Shown here piece after piece: positions 1 through 7,616 of a stretch of 8,517 nt of DNA; within the stretch, counting starts at the first letter, position 1, and the number at the start of each line of letters is the position of its first letter. The notes under the pieces are model-generated. The model worked only from the letters and a program-made list of their open reading frames with translations. It did no database searches and was not told where the DNA came from. Source of the stretch: an uncultured Dorea sp. (lineage in GTDB: Bacteria > Bacillota_A > Clostridia > Lachnospirales > Lachnospiraceae); assembly GCA_910579015.1 (NCBI GenBank), contig CAJTRO010000007.1:67929-76445 (forward strand), written 5' to 3'. The position numbers and the translations under genes are program-made.

Positions 1-837
1 GTTTTAGATAGTAATGAATGTCCGGAAAATTTTAGTGAAATATTTAAGGATTTTCAAATATATCAGGAATTAGTATGGGATACATTAAAGGAATTCCACC
101 GTATTTGTGAAAAAAATAATATCTCTTATCAGTTATCATATGGTTCACTTTTGGGAATCATTCGTGACGGCGGACAGATACCATGGGACTATGATGTAGA
201 CGTTTTGGTGCCATATGAAGCAAAAGAACAATTGATATCAGCATTGGAAAAAGATTTAGATGATAAATATTATTTTTATTGCCCTGAAACAAATCCAAAG
301 TGTCGTCACGTTATTATGCGCCTGGCGCCCCATGGTTACCGGACGGAGATGCTGCATGTAGATGTTTTTTACTTCATAGGCGTACCGGATAACGCAATTG
401 AAAGAAAGAGATATGTAGATAAAGTTAAAAATATTTCGAAAAAAAGATATTATAAGTTAGTGAAGATCAGAGAAGAGGCGGATGGGAATTTTCACAAGCT
501 GTTGTTTTTGATAAAAAATAAATTATGGACGTTGTTTGTTCCTTTATCGAAAATAGACTCTGAATATAATAGACTTTGTGATAAATATTCTGCGGTAAGG
601 ACAGAAGCATGTGTAAGTGCAGACAGTTATGCTGATTGGTATTATTTCCCCAGCGAATATTTGAAGGAAACGAAACTGATTGAGACACAGGACGGAGTAT
701 GGAGAATACCGGTAGAATATGATAAGTTATTGAAAATTATCTATGGGGATTATAAACAAGTTCCGCCTATTGAGGATAGAATAGAGGAGCTGTTGTTTCA
801 TTATAGAAGATTAAAATTTTTTGAGACATCCAGATAA
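1..837 (+). CDS. LicD-family phosphotransferase, 5'-partial
   Basis: The frame is open from the first base, so the true start lies upstream; the TTG at 151 falls inside the conserved core and is not the start. About 278 codons are visible. The LicD/fukutin-type nucleotidyltransferase-fold signature is clear: YGSLLGIIRDGGQIPWD, then acidic residues in WDYDVDV (codons at 184-204), preceded by a helix rich in aromatic and charged residues, and followed by HVDVFYF at about 355-375. LicD proteins transfer phosphocholine, or related phospho-substituents, from a CDP-activated donor onto cell-surface glycans or teichoic acids at the cytoplasmic side. The usual WDDDID box reads WDYDVD here, keeping the outer aspartates. 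The gene sits 13 nt upstream of two nucleotide-sugar genes, which fits a capsule or wall-polysaccharide cluster. Family assignment is firm; the actual substituent and acceptor are not shown by the sequence. Confidence 0.88.
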   Translation, partial: VLDSNECPENFSEIFKDFQIYQELVWDTLKEFHRICEKNNISYQLSYGSLLGIIRDGGQIPWDYDVDVLVPYEAKEQLISALEKDLDDKYYFYCPETNPKCRHVIMRLAPHGYRTEMLHVDVFYFIGVPDNAIERKRYVDKVKNISKKRYYKLVKIREEADGNFHKLLFLIKNKLWTLFVPLSKIDSEYNRLCDKYSAVRTEACVSADSYADWYYFPSEYLKETKLIETQDGVWRIPVEYDKLLKIIYGDYKQVPPIEDRIEELLFHYRRLKFFETSR

Positions 838-842
838 AGGAG
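836..842 (+). promoter_or_regulatory. Ribosome binding site that fixes the dehydrogenase start
   Basis: AAAGGAG lies 8 nt before the ATG at 851 and overlaps the TAA stop of the LicD gene (835-837). This supports translation starting at 851 rather than at the in-frame TTG at 821, which lies inside the LicD coding region. It also suggests translational coupling of the two genes. Confidence 0.75.
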
Positions 843-850
843 CAGGGATT

Positions 851-2167
851 ATGAAAAAAAATATTGCAGTGGCCGGAACAGGCTATGTGGGGTTAGTTGC
901 AGGTGTCTGCTTTGCTGAAAAAGGACATAATGTGACATGTGTTGATGTGGACGAAAAAAAAGTAAAACTTATGGAGTCAGGAAAAGCGCCAATCTATGAA
1001 GCGGATTTGGAAGAACTGATGAAAAAAAACAATGAATCCGGCCGTTTGCATTATACTACGGACTATGCGTCTGCATATGCTCATGCGGATGCTATTTTTA
1101 TAGGCGTAGGTACGCCGGAAATGCCGGATGGAAGTGCAGACCTGTCATACATAGCCAAAGCCGCAAGACAAATAGCAAAGAGTGTTGAACAGGATTGTCT
1201 TGTAGTAGTCAAGTCGACAGTGCCTATTGGAACGAATGATAAGGTAGAGCAGTTGATCAAAGACGTTCTGGTAAGGGACGTCAGGATAGAAGTAGCGTCC
1301 AATCCGGAATTTTTGGCTCAGGGGACTGCAGTCAGGAATACTTTAGAGGCGGAGCGGATTATTATCGGAACAGAAAGTAAGTATGCAGAAGCGTTATTAA
1401 AAGAAATCTACGAGCCGTTTCATCTTCCGATTGTGTCAGTAAGCCGTCGTTCGGCAGAGATGATTAAATATGCATGTAATGATTTTCTTGCTTTGAAGAT
1501 TTCATATATGAACGATATAGCTAATCTGTGTGAACTTGTAGGAGCAGATATTGAAGATGTTGCAGAAGGAATGAAATATGATCGCAGAATCGGCGATCGT
1601 TTTTTAAATGCCGGAATTGGATATGGAGGGAGTTGTTTCCCGAAGGATACAAAAGCATTGCGTTTTCTTGCGAATCAATATGGCTATAAGTTATGTACGG
1701 TTGATGCGGCAGTAGAAGTGAATAAAATGCAAAAAACACGTCTCTTTAAAAAAGCAAGCGAACGAATGATTACTTTTTCTGGATTGAGAGTTTCTGTATT
1801 AGGTCTAACGTTTAAGCCAGGGACGGATGATTTGCGGGAGGCGCCGTCGTTGGACAATGTCAGGCTTTTGCTTGAACATGGCGCCAGGATTCTTGCATAT
1901 GATCCCATAGGAACAGAGAATTTTAAGAAAAAATATCCGGAAGGAATGATTAAAAAAGGCAGTATCACTTATGTGTCTGATCCGGAACAATCATTAAAAG
2001 AGGCGGATATATGTTTTGTTTTTACAGAATGGGATGAGATCAAAGCGATAAAACCTGAGCGATATAAACAGTTAATGAGAGTCCCGTGTGTGTATGACGG
2101 ACGTAATCTGTATGATCCGAAGAAGATGAAAGAAGCCGGGATAGAATATTACAGTATTGGAAGGTAA
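851..2167 (+). CDS. ugd: UDP-glucose 6-dehydrogenase
   Basis: A 438-residue cytoplasmic enzyme expected to oxidise UDP-glucose to UDP-glucuronate with two NAD+. The N-terminal Rossmann motif is GTGYVGL (residues 9-15), followed by the adenine-ribose acidic segment CVDVDEKK. The central helix reads YACNDFLALKISYMND, which carries the conserved lysine. The catalytic cysteine is Cys262 in GYGGSCFPKDTKALR. The C-terminal UDP-binding domain has FKPGTDDLREAPS and ends in a typical YDGRNLYDP box. Length and domain order match the UDP-glucose/GDP-mannose dehydrogenase family, and the motifs favour the UDP-glucose branch. The start at 851 has AAAGGAG 8 nt upstream. The next gene follows after 5 nt and probably uses the product. 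A UDP-N-acetylhexosamine dehydrogenase is a less likely alternative. Confidence 0.93.
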   Translation: MKKNIAVAGTGYVGLVAGVCFAEKGHNVTCVDVDEKKVKLMESGKAPIYEADLEELMKKNNESGRLHYTTDYASAYAHADAIFIGVGTPEMPDGSADLSYIAKAARQIAKSVEQDCLVVVKSTVPIGTNDKVEQLIKDVLVRDVRIEVASNPEFLAQGTAVRNTLEAERIIIGTESKYAEALLKEIYEPFHLPIVSVSRRSAEMIKYACNDFLALKISYMNDIANLCELVGADIEDVAEGMKYDRRIGDRFLNAGIGYGGSCFPKDTKALRFLANQYGYKLCTVDAAVEVNKMQKTRLFKKASERMITFSGLRVSVLGLTFKPGTDDLREAPSLDNVRLLLEHGARILAYDPIGTENFKKKYPEGMIKKGSITYVSDPEQSLKEADICFVFTEWDEIKAIKPERYKQLMRVPCVYDGRNLYDPKKMKEAGIEYYSIGR

Positions 2168-2172
2168 GAGAT

Positions 2173-3249
2173 ATGTTGGAAAAGAATATTAACTTGGACG
2201 GAAAGACTATATTGGTAACGGGAGCGGCCGGATTTATTGGTGCAAATTTATGCTGTATGCTTTTGGAGAAATTTAAGGATGTGATTCTCGTTGGAATTGA
2301 CAGTATGAACGATTATTATGATGTTTCTTTGAAAGAATACCGTCTTGCTCAGATAAAGGAGGTGCAGAAGAATTCGGGCGGAAGTTTTATATTTGTGAAG
2401 GGAAATATAGCAGATTTTAATTTGGTAAAACATCTGTTTTGTAAATATACCCCTAATCTTGTTGTAAACTTAGCGGCTCAGGCAGGAGTAAGATACAGCA
2501 TTACAAATCCAGATGCATATATAGAGGCTAATGTGATGGGATTTTATAATATTTTGGAAGCATGTCGTCACAGTTACGATGAGGGGAAAGAAGGCGTTGA
2601 TCATTTGATATACGCAAGTTCCTCTTCGGTATATGGGAACAGTAAAAAAATTCCATATTCTACGAATGATAAGGCAGACAATCCGGTTTCGCTGTATGCG
2701 GCTACAAAGAAATCGAACGAGTTATTTGCTTATGCGTATTCAAAATTATATGATATTCCGTCTACGGGACTCCGCTTTTTTACGGTCTATGGACCGGCAG
2801 GCCGTCCAGATATGGCATATTTTGGATTCACAGATAAGCTGGTGAATAATGAGACAATACAGATCTTCAATTATGGAAACTGCAAACGAGATTTTACATA
2901 TATTGAGGACATTGTGAAAGGGATTGCCGAAGTGATGCAGAGACGCCCGTGTAATGATAAAGAGGGGGTGAGATATAAACTATATAATATTGGTAATAAT
3001 CAGCCGGAAAATTTATTAGATTTTGTGAAAATTCTTGAGACAGAACTAAAATCTGCAGGGGTACTGGCGAAGGAATACAATCTGGATGAACATATGAAGT
3101 TTGTAGAGATGCAGCCTGGCGATGTAGAAATGACATATGCAGATGTAAGAGAGCTGGAGGAGGATTTTTCTTTTAAACCATCAATAAGTCTGCAGGAAGG
3201 TTTACGAGAATTTGCAAAATGGTATAAGAAATACAGAGATTTAAAGTAG
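2173..3249 (+). CDS. UDP-glucuronate 4-epimerase-like NAD-dependent epimerase
   Basis: A 358-residue extended short-chain dehydrogenase/reductase. The NAD-binding motif TGAAGFIG is at residues 16-23. SSSSVYG is at 149-155, and the catalytic YxxxK pair is Tyr175/Lys179 in LYAATKKSNE. Two features point to the UDP-glucuronate 4-epimerase (GAE/Cap1J-like) branch rather than GalE: the segment DSMNDYYDVSLKEYRL after the second strand, and the block TGLRFFTVYGPAGRPDMA. Such enzymes interconvert UDP-glucuronate and UDP-galacturonate in the cytoplasm. Its place directly after the dehydrogenase (5 nt gap, GGAAGG 8 nt before the ATG) gives a two-step route from UDP-glucose to UDP-galacturonate. Substrate is inferred from subfamily motifs and context; a different UDP-sugar 4-epimerase remains possible. 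Confidence 0.88.
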   Translation: MLEKNINLDGKTILVTGAAGFIGANLCCMLLEKFKDVILVGIDSMNDYYDVSLKEYRLAQIKEVQKNSGGSFIFVKGNIADFNLVKHLFCKYTPNLVVNLAAQAGVRYSITNPDAYIEANVMGFYNILEACRHSYDEGKEGVDHLIYASSSSVYGNSKKIPYSTNDKADNPVSLYAATKKSNELFAYAYSKLYDIPSTGLRFFTVYGPAGRPDMAYFGFTDKLVNNETIQIFNYGNCKRDFTYIEDIVKGIAEVMQRRPCNDKEGVRYKLYNIGNNQPENLLDFVKILETELKSAGVLAKEYNLDEHMKFVEMQPGDVEMTYADVRELEEDFSFKPSISLQEGLREFAKWYKKYRDLK

Positions 3250-3263
3250 GTATCTGATGATAA

Positions 3264-3270
3264 GAGGGAG
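3264..3270 (+). promoter_or_regulatory. Ribosome binding site for the CHAP/lectin gene
   Basis: GAGGGAG lies 5 nt before the ATG at 3276 and about 20 nt before the alternative in-frame ATG at 3291. The spacing favours 3276. A start at 3291 would give a more conventional signal peptide beginning MKTKISKRRGK, with only a weak GGTGA-like site ahead of it, so the choice is not certain. Confidence 0.5.
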
Positions 3271-3275
3271 AAGAG

Positions 3276-5123
3276 ATGGGCGGTGAAATTATGAAGACAA
3301 AGATCTCAAAAAGAAGAGGAAAAATTATTTCTGCAGTTATTCTATTTGCAGCACTATTAGGGAATAGTTGTTTTAGTTCGTTATCATATGCTGCTGATGT
3401 GCAGGAGGATGAAAGGATTCCTATTGCGGGTACAGCTGAAGAAACAGATGATCATAAAGATGATGAGAGTGAAACAGCGTCTGTGACAGAGAGCAGAGAA
3501 GAGGAGAGAGAATCCAAGGAGAATGATGAATTAGAGAAGTCTGATGAGTCAGATACAACAGAAGAAAGCAGTCCTGTTGAGGGTAATGAGAATACAGAGG
3601 AAATCAGCGATACAAAAATCAATGAAGGAAGTTTAGGCAGTGCGATGACAGACCGTGCCGCGAACAGAACTCAGGCGGATGCAATCCAGTGGGTGAAATC
3701 GAAATTGGGGCAGTCTATCGATGCTGACGGAGTATATGGGGCGCAGTGCGTGGATTTAATCCTGGCATATTATGATTATCTTGGAGTTCCCCGCGCGTCA
3801 GGAAATGGGACGGATTATACGCATAACGCACTGCCGAGCGGATGGAGCCGGATACAGGGAGCAGTTCCGCAGCCAGGAGACATACTGGTGTATACGGGAG
3901 GATATGGGCATGTCGCAATATATGAATCTGATTATTCTACATATCATCAGAATTTTAACTCGCATCAATATGTGGAAAGAATTACATATAGATATAATGG
4001 CTTAGGTTCTCCGTATTGGGGGGTAATCCGGCCCAATTGGTATACAGCGCCGGCACCAGCTGATCTTGGAAATAATTTTTTTGCAATAATATTGAAAAGA
4101 GACGTATGGAAACCAATCCAAAATACAGGAAGTAATGTTGAACTGTGTACAGAAAAAAATGTATCAAATGAAAAGTGGTTTTTTCAAAGACAAGGTGACG
4201 GAGCGTATGTTATTAAATCATGCTATGATGGAAATGTTTTGGATGTATATTATGGAGGGGCAGCAGATAATACAAATGTTTCCGTATATCCACAGGGCGG
4301 AGCAGATAATACAGCACAAAAATGGTATATCTATTGGATGGCAGATGATAATCGGTGGAAATTGGTGCCTAAGTGTGCGATGAATTCATGTTTAGATGTA
4401 TATGGCGGTAATTCGGATGATGGTACAAATGTTGCGATATATACGCAGAATAATTCACATGCACAGCAATTTGCCATATATAAGATTGAAGAGCATCGAA
4501 CAGTGCTGAAAGGACTATATATTTCTGCAGACCGCACGGCTGCGGATGTCGATGAAAATATACAGTTAAAGGTAACATTTGATCCGGTTGATACTGTATA
4601 TAATACTGTACGTTGGGCGAGTGAAAATGAAGATGTCGCCAGTGTAGACCAGAATGGAAAAGTAACAGCAAAGAAGGCTGGAACAGTAAGTATAAAATGT
4701 AATGATACATTTTGGCCTAATTATGGAGCCAGAATTACTCTTACATTCCGACAAAAAGTAACAGAAGGATGGAAACAGAATTCTACAGGCTGGTGGTATC
4801 AGAATGCAGATGGATCATATCCCAAAAACAGTTGGAAGAAGATAGGAAACAGCTGGTATCATTTTAATGCCAGCGGTTATATGCAGACCGGCTGGCAGAA
4901 GATTGGAGCCGGCTGGTATTATCTGGGGACAAATGGCGCGATGAAAACCGGTTGGCAGAAAATCGGAAACAGTTGGTACTATTTCAAAAGTTCAGGAGTA
5001 ATGGCGGTTGATCAATGGATTGCGAACAAATATTATGTGAAATCCAATGGAGCGATGGCGAGGAACGAATGGATTGGAAAGTACCATGTCGATGAAAACG
5101 GAAAATGGGATGCTACCAGATGA
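3276..5123 (+). CDS. Secreted CHAP / ricin-lectin / Big2 / cell-wall-binding repeat protein
   Basis: A 615-residue exported protein, probably a wall hydrolase. A signal peptide has a basic KTKISKRRGK start and a hydrophobic core, with likely cleavage after SYA at about residue 39. Residues 41-125 are an acidic Glu/Asp/Ser/Thr linker. A CHAP (NlpC/P60-like amidase or endopeptidase) domain spans about 133-255, with Cys158 in GAQCVDL, His212 in YGHVAIY and Glu217 after it. A ricin-type beta-trefoil follows at about 263-403, with three QxW-like positions: EKW 299-301, QKW 348-350 and QQF 397-399; only the middle one is canonical. A Big2 immunoglobulin-like domain lies at about 411-491 (ASVDQNGKVTAKKAGT). 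Aromatic wall-binding repeats occupy 497-615. There is no LPXTG anchor, so attachment would be non-covalent. The CHAP domain implies peptidoglycan peptide or amide cleavage. The lectin and repeat ligands are unknown; the repeats may bind choline or another wall glycan. Confidence 0.9.
   Translation: MGGEIMKTKISKRRGKIISAVILFAALLGNSCFSSLSYAADVQEDERIPIAGTAEETDDHKDDESETASVTESREEERESKENDELEKSDESDTTEESSPVEGNENTEEISDTKINEGSLGSAMTDRAANRTQADAIQWVKSKLGQSIDADGVYGAQCVDLILAYYDYLGVPRASGNGTDYTHNALPSGWSRIQGAVPQPGDILVYTGGYGHVAIYESDYSTYHQNFNSHQYVERITYRYNGLGSPYWGVIRPNWYTAPAPADLGNNFFAIILKRDVWKPIQNTGSNVELCTEKNVSNEKWFFQRQGDGAYVIKSCYDGNVLDVYYGGAADNTNVSVYPQGGADNTAQKWYIYWMADDNRWKLVPKCAMNSCLDVYGGNSDDGTNVAIYTQNNSHAQQFAIYKIEEHRTVLKGLYISADRTAADVDENIQLKVTFDPVDTVYNTVRWASENEDVASVDQNGKVTAKKAGTVSIKCNDTFWPNYGARITLTFRQKVTEGWKQNSTGWWYQNADGSYPKNSWKKIGNSWYHFNASGYMQTGWQKIGAGWYYLGTNGAMKTGWQKIGNSWYYFKSSGVMAVDQWIANKYYVKSNGAMARNEWIGKYHVDENGKWDATR
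4764..5120 (+). repeat. Wall-binding repeat module A
   Basis: About 119 codons of tandem, roughly 20-residue aromatic repeats of the cell-wall/choline-binding type. It begins EGWKQNSTGWWYQNADGS, passes through TGWQKIG units and QWIANKYYVKSNGAMA, and ends GKWDATR at the stop codon. It is homologous in protein and DNA to the two modules at 6933 and 7308 in the next gene. The closing cap matches module C, while the QWIANKYYVKSNGAMA body matches module B exactly at the protein level. Confidence 0.85.
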
Positions 5124-5156
5124 TAATCATAATGACTGACAGGAGGAAGAGTTCAA

Positions 5157-7616
5157 ATGCGAAAAATCAAAAAGAAAGCAGTTGTGTGGTCTGTATTATT
5201 TTCCATGTGCTTCAATACAACTGCCTGGGGAATGGATTTACAAACGGAAGCCCCCTCAGAGGACATAATGCTCATTGAAGAGGAGCCGGAATTTTTAGAT
5301 TCGATAGATGATATCGAACAGGAAGAGGAGAATGTGCCGGCAGATGAAGGAGAGGCTGTTGAAGAGATTTCCGAAACCTCTCCCGAAGATTCCGAACAGC
5401 AGGCATCAGGAGCTGGCGATACATCTGATGAGGAAGAGGCGGATGAGGAAGATGAAGAACAAGAATCAAAAGAAGAAGCCGGGGAAAACATCAGTGATGA
5501 GATCATAAGCATAGAAACGGAAACTCAGATGGCCAGTGCAGCCAGTGATTTTGTAATAGAGGGGACGGTCCTCAGGGAATATACCGGCGCAGGCGGACAG
5601 GTAGTAGTTCCTAACAGCGTTACTGAGATTGGAAGTTATGCATTTAAGGATTGTACAGGTTTGCAGTCGGTAACGATACCTGGATCTGTAACTACAATAG
5701 GATATGAAAGTTTTTATGGTTGTACAGGTCTAAGGACAGTTACTCTGAATTCTGGGTTGATCGCAATCAGGGAGCGGGCATTTCAAAGGTGTACGGCGAT
5801 TTCAAGTATTAATATTCCTAATACGGTCGCGTCGCTGGAAGAAAGGGCATTTTATGCATGTACGGCGCTCAGGCAGATTACGATAGGGAATCACGTGAAT
5901 ACGATAGGAGGATGGTGTTTTAGTCAAACGGCGTTGTCAAGCGTTACAATTCCCACATCCGTAGTATCATTTGGAAATGGAGTATTTGAAGGGTGTGGAA
6001 AACTCACTTCTGCAGGGTTAAACGGATCCTATTCAGAAATAGGTAATTACACCTTTAAAGATTGCAGCAGTTTGGGTACAGTGACTATTAATGCTCCGAT
6101 CAAAAAAATAGGATACGAGGCTTTTCGAGGATGTTCATCACTTGGGAAGATTAATTTTCCTCAGACGTTGTTGGAAATCGGCGGTTATGCATTTCGAGAT
6201 TGTGAAGTGCTGCAGGCAGTTGCATTTTCATCTGCATTACAGAGTATAGGAGAGAGAGCTTTTAATAATTGCTATGCGTTGAGGGCAGTGTCTTTTCCTT
6301 CTTCATTGCAGAATATTGGAAGCAGCGCGTTTGATAATTGTGAGTCATTGGCAGATGTTTCTTTCAATAACGGGCTTTTATCGATAGGAGCAGGCGCCTT
6401 TTACAAAACACCGGTTAAGTCATGTACGATACCTGTCAGTGTCCGGTCTATAGGAAGCGGGGCGTTTAGCTATTGTGCAAATTTAGAAGCTGTTCATTAT
6501 TATGGGACGGCTGATATAGCCAATAATTGTTTTGCCGATTGTTCGTCATTAAAGAAAGTATATATTTATAACGGAACAACAACAATTGGATATGAAGCTT
6601 TCTATAATTGTAAATTACTTAATGAATTGGCAATTGCAGATTCAGTAACAACGATCGGTTCATATGCATTTCGTAATAATATTTCATTAGAAACGGTGCA
6701 TATTCCAGAGAGTGTAACTGTAATTAATGATTATGCATTTGCTTATTGCGCAGGGCTAAAGAAGATATATATTCCGGAGAGTGTGACCGTATTTGGGAAT
6801 AATACGTTCAGAGATGATAATAATCTGACGATATATGGTGTTTCGGGTTCTTATGCGCAGGAGTATGCCAATAATCATTCGATACCATTTATCGCAGGAT
6901 ATAAACCAGGCGTGAACCCAACTCCTGTCAAAGAAGGCTGGAAGAAGAATGCGACAGGCTGGTGGTATCAGAATGCAGACGGCACATTTCCGAAGAATGC
7001 GTGGAAGAAGATTGGCAATTACTGGTATCATTTCAATTCAGGCGGTTACATGCAGACGAACTGGCAGCAGATCAGTTCGAAGTGGTACTATTTTGGTGCA
7101 AGCGGGGCTATGCGGACAGGCTGGCAAAAAATAGGAAACAGCTGGTACTATTTCAGCAGTACAGGAGAGATGGCATCTAATCAATGGATTGCGAATAAAT
7201 ATTATGTAAAATCCAACGGCGCCATGGCGGTAAATGAATGGGTAGATAACGGTAAGTATTACGTGGACGGCAACGGAATATGGGTGCCGGGAAAAGAAAA
7301 GGTCAAAGAAGGCTGGAAGAAGAACGCCGCAGGCTGGTGGTATCAGAATTCTGACGGCTCCTATCCGAAGAACAGCTGGAAGAAGATTGGAAATTACTGG
7401 TATCACTTCAATAGCGGCGGCTATATGCAGACCGGCTGGCTCCATCTGGGCTCAAAGTGGTATTATCTGAACCCGTCCGGGACGATGGCGACCAGTCAGT
7501 GGGTTCTCGGAGAGTATTATATGAAGGCAGACGGTACAATGGCGCAGGAAGAGTGGATTGGCATATACCACGTCGGTCCGGATGGAAAATGGGATGCAAC
7601 CAGGGGGAAGAGATAA
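5157..7616 (+). CDS. Secreted BspA-like leucine-rich-repeat protein with two wall-binding repeat modules
   Basis: An 819-residue exported surface protein. The start has AGGAGG at 5141-5146, 10 nt upstream. A short signal peptide (basic MRKIKKK, hydrophobic VVWSVLFSMCF) probably ends near Gly25. Residues 27-127 are strongly acidic and low-complexity. Residues about 149-559 form about 18 LRR_5 (BspA/Treponema-type) repeats of about 23 residues, pattern IPxSVTxIGxxAFxxCxxLxxV. The repeats at about 5874 and 6378 are shorter and have Thr in place of the Cys segment, a normal variant. Residues 593-717 and 718-819 are two aromatic wall-binding modules. There is no LPXTG or membrane anchor. BspA-like repeats in other bacteria act in adhesion to host matrix or other cells, so adhesin is the likeliest role, held on the wall by its C-terminus. 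The partner is unknown. It follows the CHAP protein by 33 nt and shares its C-terminal module. Confidence 0.9.
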   Translation: MRKIKKKAVVWSVLFSMCFNTTAWGMDLQTEAPSEDIMLIEEEPEFLDSIDDIEQEEENVPADEGEAVEEISETSPEDSEQQASGAGDTSDEEEADEEDEEQESKEEAGENISDEIISIETETQMASAASDFVIEGTVLREYTGAGGQVVVPNSVTEIGSYAFKDCTGLQSVTIPGSVTTIGYESFYGCTGLRTVTLNSGLIAIRERAFQRCTAISSINIPNTVASLEERAFYACTALRQITIGNHVNTIGGWCFSQTALSSVTIPTSVVSFGNGVFEGCGKLTSAGLNGSYSEIGNYTFKDCSSLGTVTINAPIKKIGYEAFRGCSSLGKINFPQTLLEIGGYAFRDCEVLQAVAFSSALQSIGERAFNNCYALRAVSFPSSLQNIGSSAFDNCESLADVSFNNGLLSIGAGAFYKTPVKSCTIPVSVRSIGSGAFSYCANLEAVHYYGTADIANNCFADCSSLKKVYIYNGTTTIGYEAFYNCKLLNELAIADSVTTIGSYAFRNNISLETVHIPESVTVINDYAFAYCAGLKKIYIPESVTVFGNNTFRDDNNLTIYGVSGSYAQEYANNHSIPFIAGYKPGVNPTPVKEGWKKNATGWWYQNADGTFPKNAWKKIGNYWYHFNSGGYMQTNWQQISSKWYYFGASGAMRTGWQKIGNSWYYFSSTGEMASNQWIANKYYVKSNGAMAVNEWVDNGKYYVDGNGIWVPGKEKVKEGWKKNAAGWWYQNSDGSYPKNSWKKIGNYWYHFNSGGYMQTGWLHLGSKWYYLNPSGTMATSQWVLGEYYMKADGTMAQEEWIGIYHVGPDGKWDATRGKR
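5601..6830 (+). repeat. Array of about 18 leucine-rich repeats (LRR_5)
   Basis: Coding tandem repeat with a period near 69 bp (23 codons), diverged at the DNA level but regular in protein. Representative units are IPGSVTTIGYESFYGCTGL, NIPNTVASLEERAF and YIPESVTVFGNNTF. The units IADSVTTIG, IPESVTVIN and IPESVTVFG near the 3' end (about 6630-6800) resemble each other more than most of the others, which suggests recent local duplication. The array is flanked by the acidic linker and the first wall-binding module. Confidence 0.85.
6933..7301 (+). repeat. Wall-binding repeat module B
   Basis: About 123 codons, starting EGWKKNATGWWYQNADG and containing two TGW/TNW repeat units, TGWQKIGNSWYYF and QWIANKYYVKSNGAMA. 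Its end differs from modules A and C: VDNGKYYVDGNGIWVPGKE runs straight into the Val-Lys that opens module C. Its first 130 bp or so closely resemble the start of module C, 375 bp downstream. Confidence 0.82.
7308..7613 (+). repeat. Wall-binding repeat module C (one unit shorter)
   Basis: About 102 codons, starting EGWKKNAAGWWYQNSDG and ending GKWDATRGKR at the stop. Compared with modules A and B it lacks one unit of about 20 residues (the TGWQKIGNSWYYF unit). Its middle is more diverged: HLGSKWYYLNPSGTMATSQ and LGEYYMKADGTMAQ. Confidence 0.82.

Noticed and set aside
151..837. Complete LicD gene starting at TTG 151
   Set aside because: The same frame is open back to base 1 and encodes the conserved YGSLL segment and the helix before it, so the gene is cut by the window edge.
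821..850. Upstream in-frame TTG start for the UDP-glucose dehydrogenase
   Set aside because: It would add ten residues not typical of the family and overlap the LicD gene; the ATG at 851 has a well-spaced AAAGGAG and opens directly into the NAD-binding domain.
4633..4710. Big2-like region as a separate gene or frameshift remnant
   Set aside because: The frame is continuous from the CHAP domain through to the wall-binding repeats with no internal stop.
5153..5512. Ser-rich 119-codon reading frame on the minus strand
   Set aside because: It is the mirror of the GAA/GAT-rich acidic linker of the LRR protein; its serine richness comes from the reverse complement of those codons, and no ribosome binding site is evident.
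5601..6830. Regular spacing of repeats that could be mistaken for a CRISPR or other non-coding array
   Set aside because: The period is 69 bp in frame, units are diverged in DNA, and they translate to a clean LRR_5 pattern.
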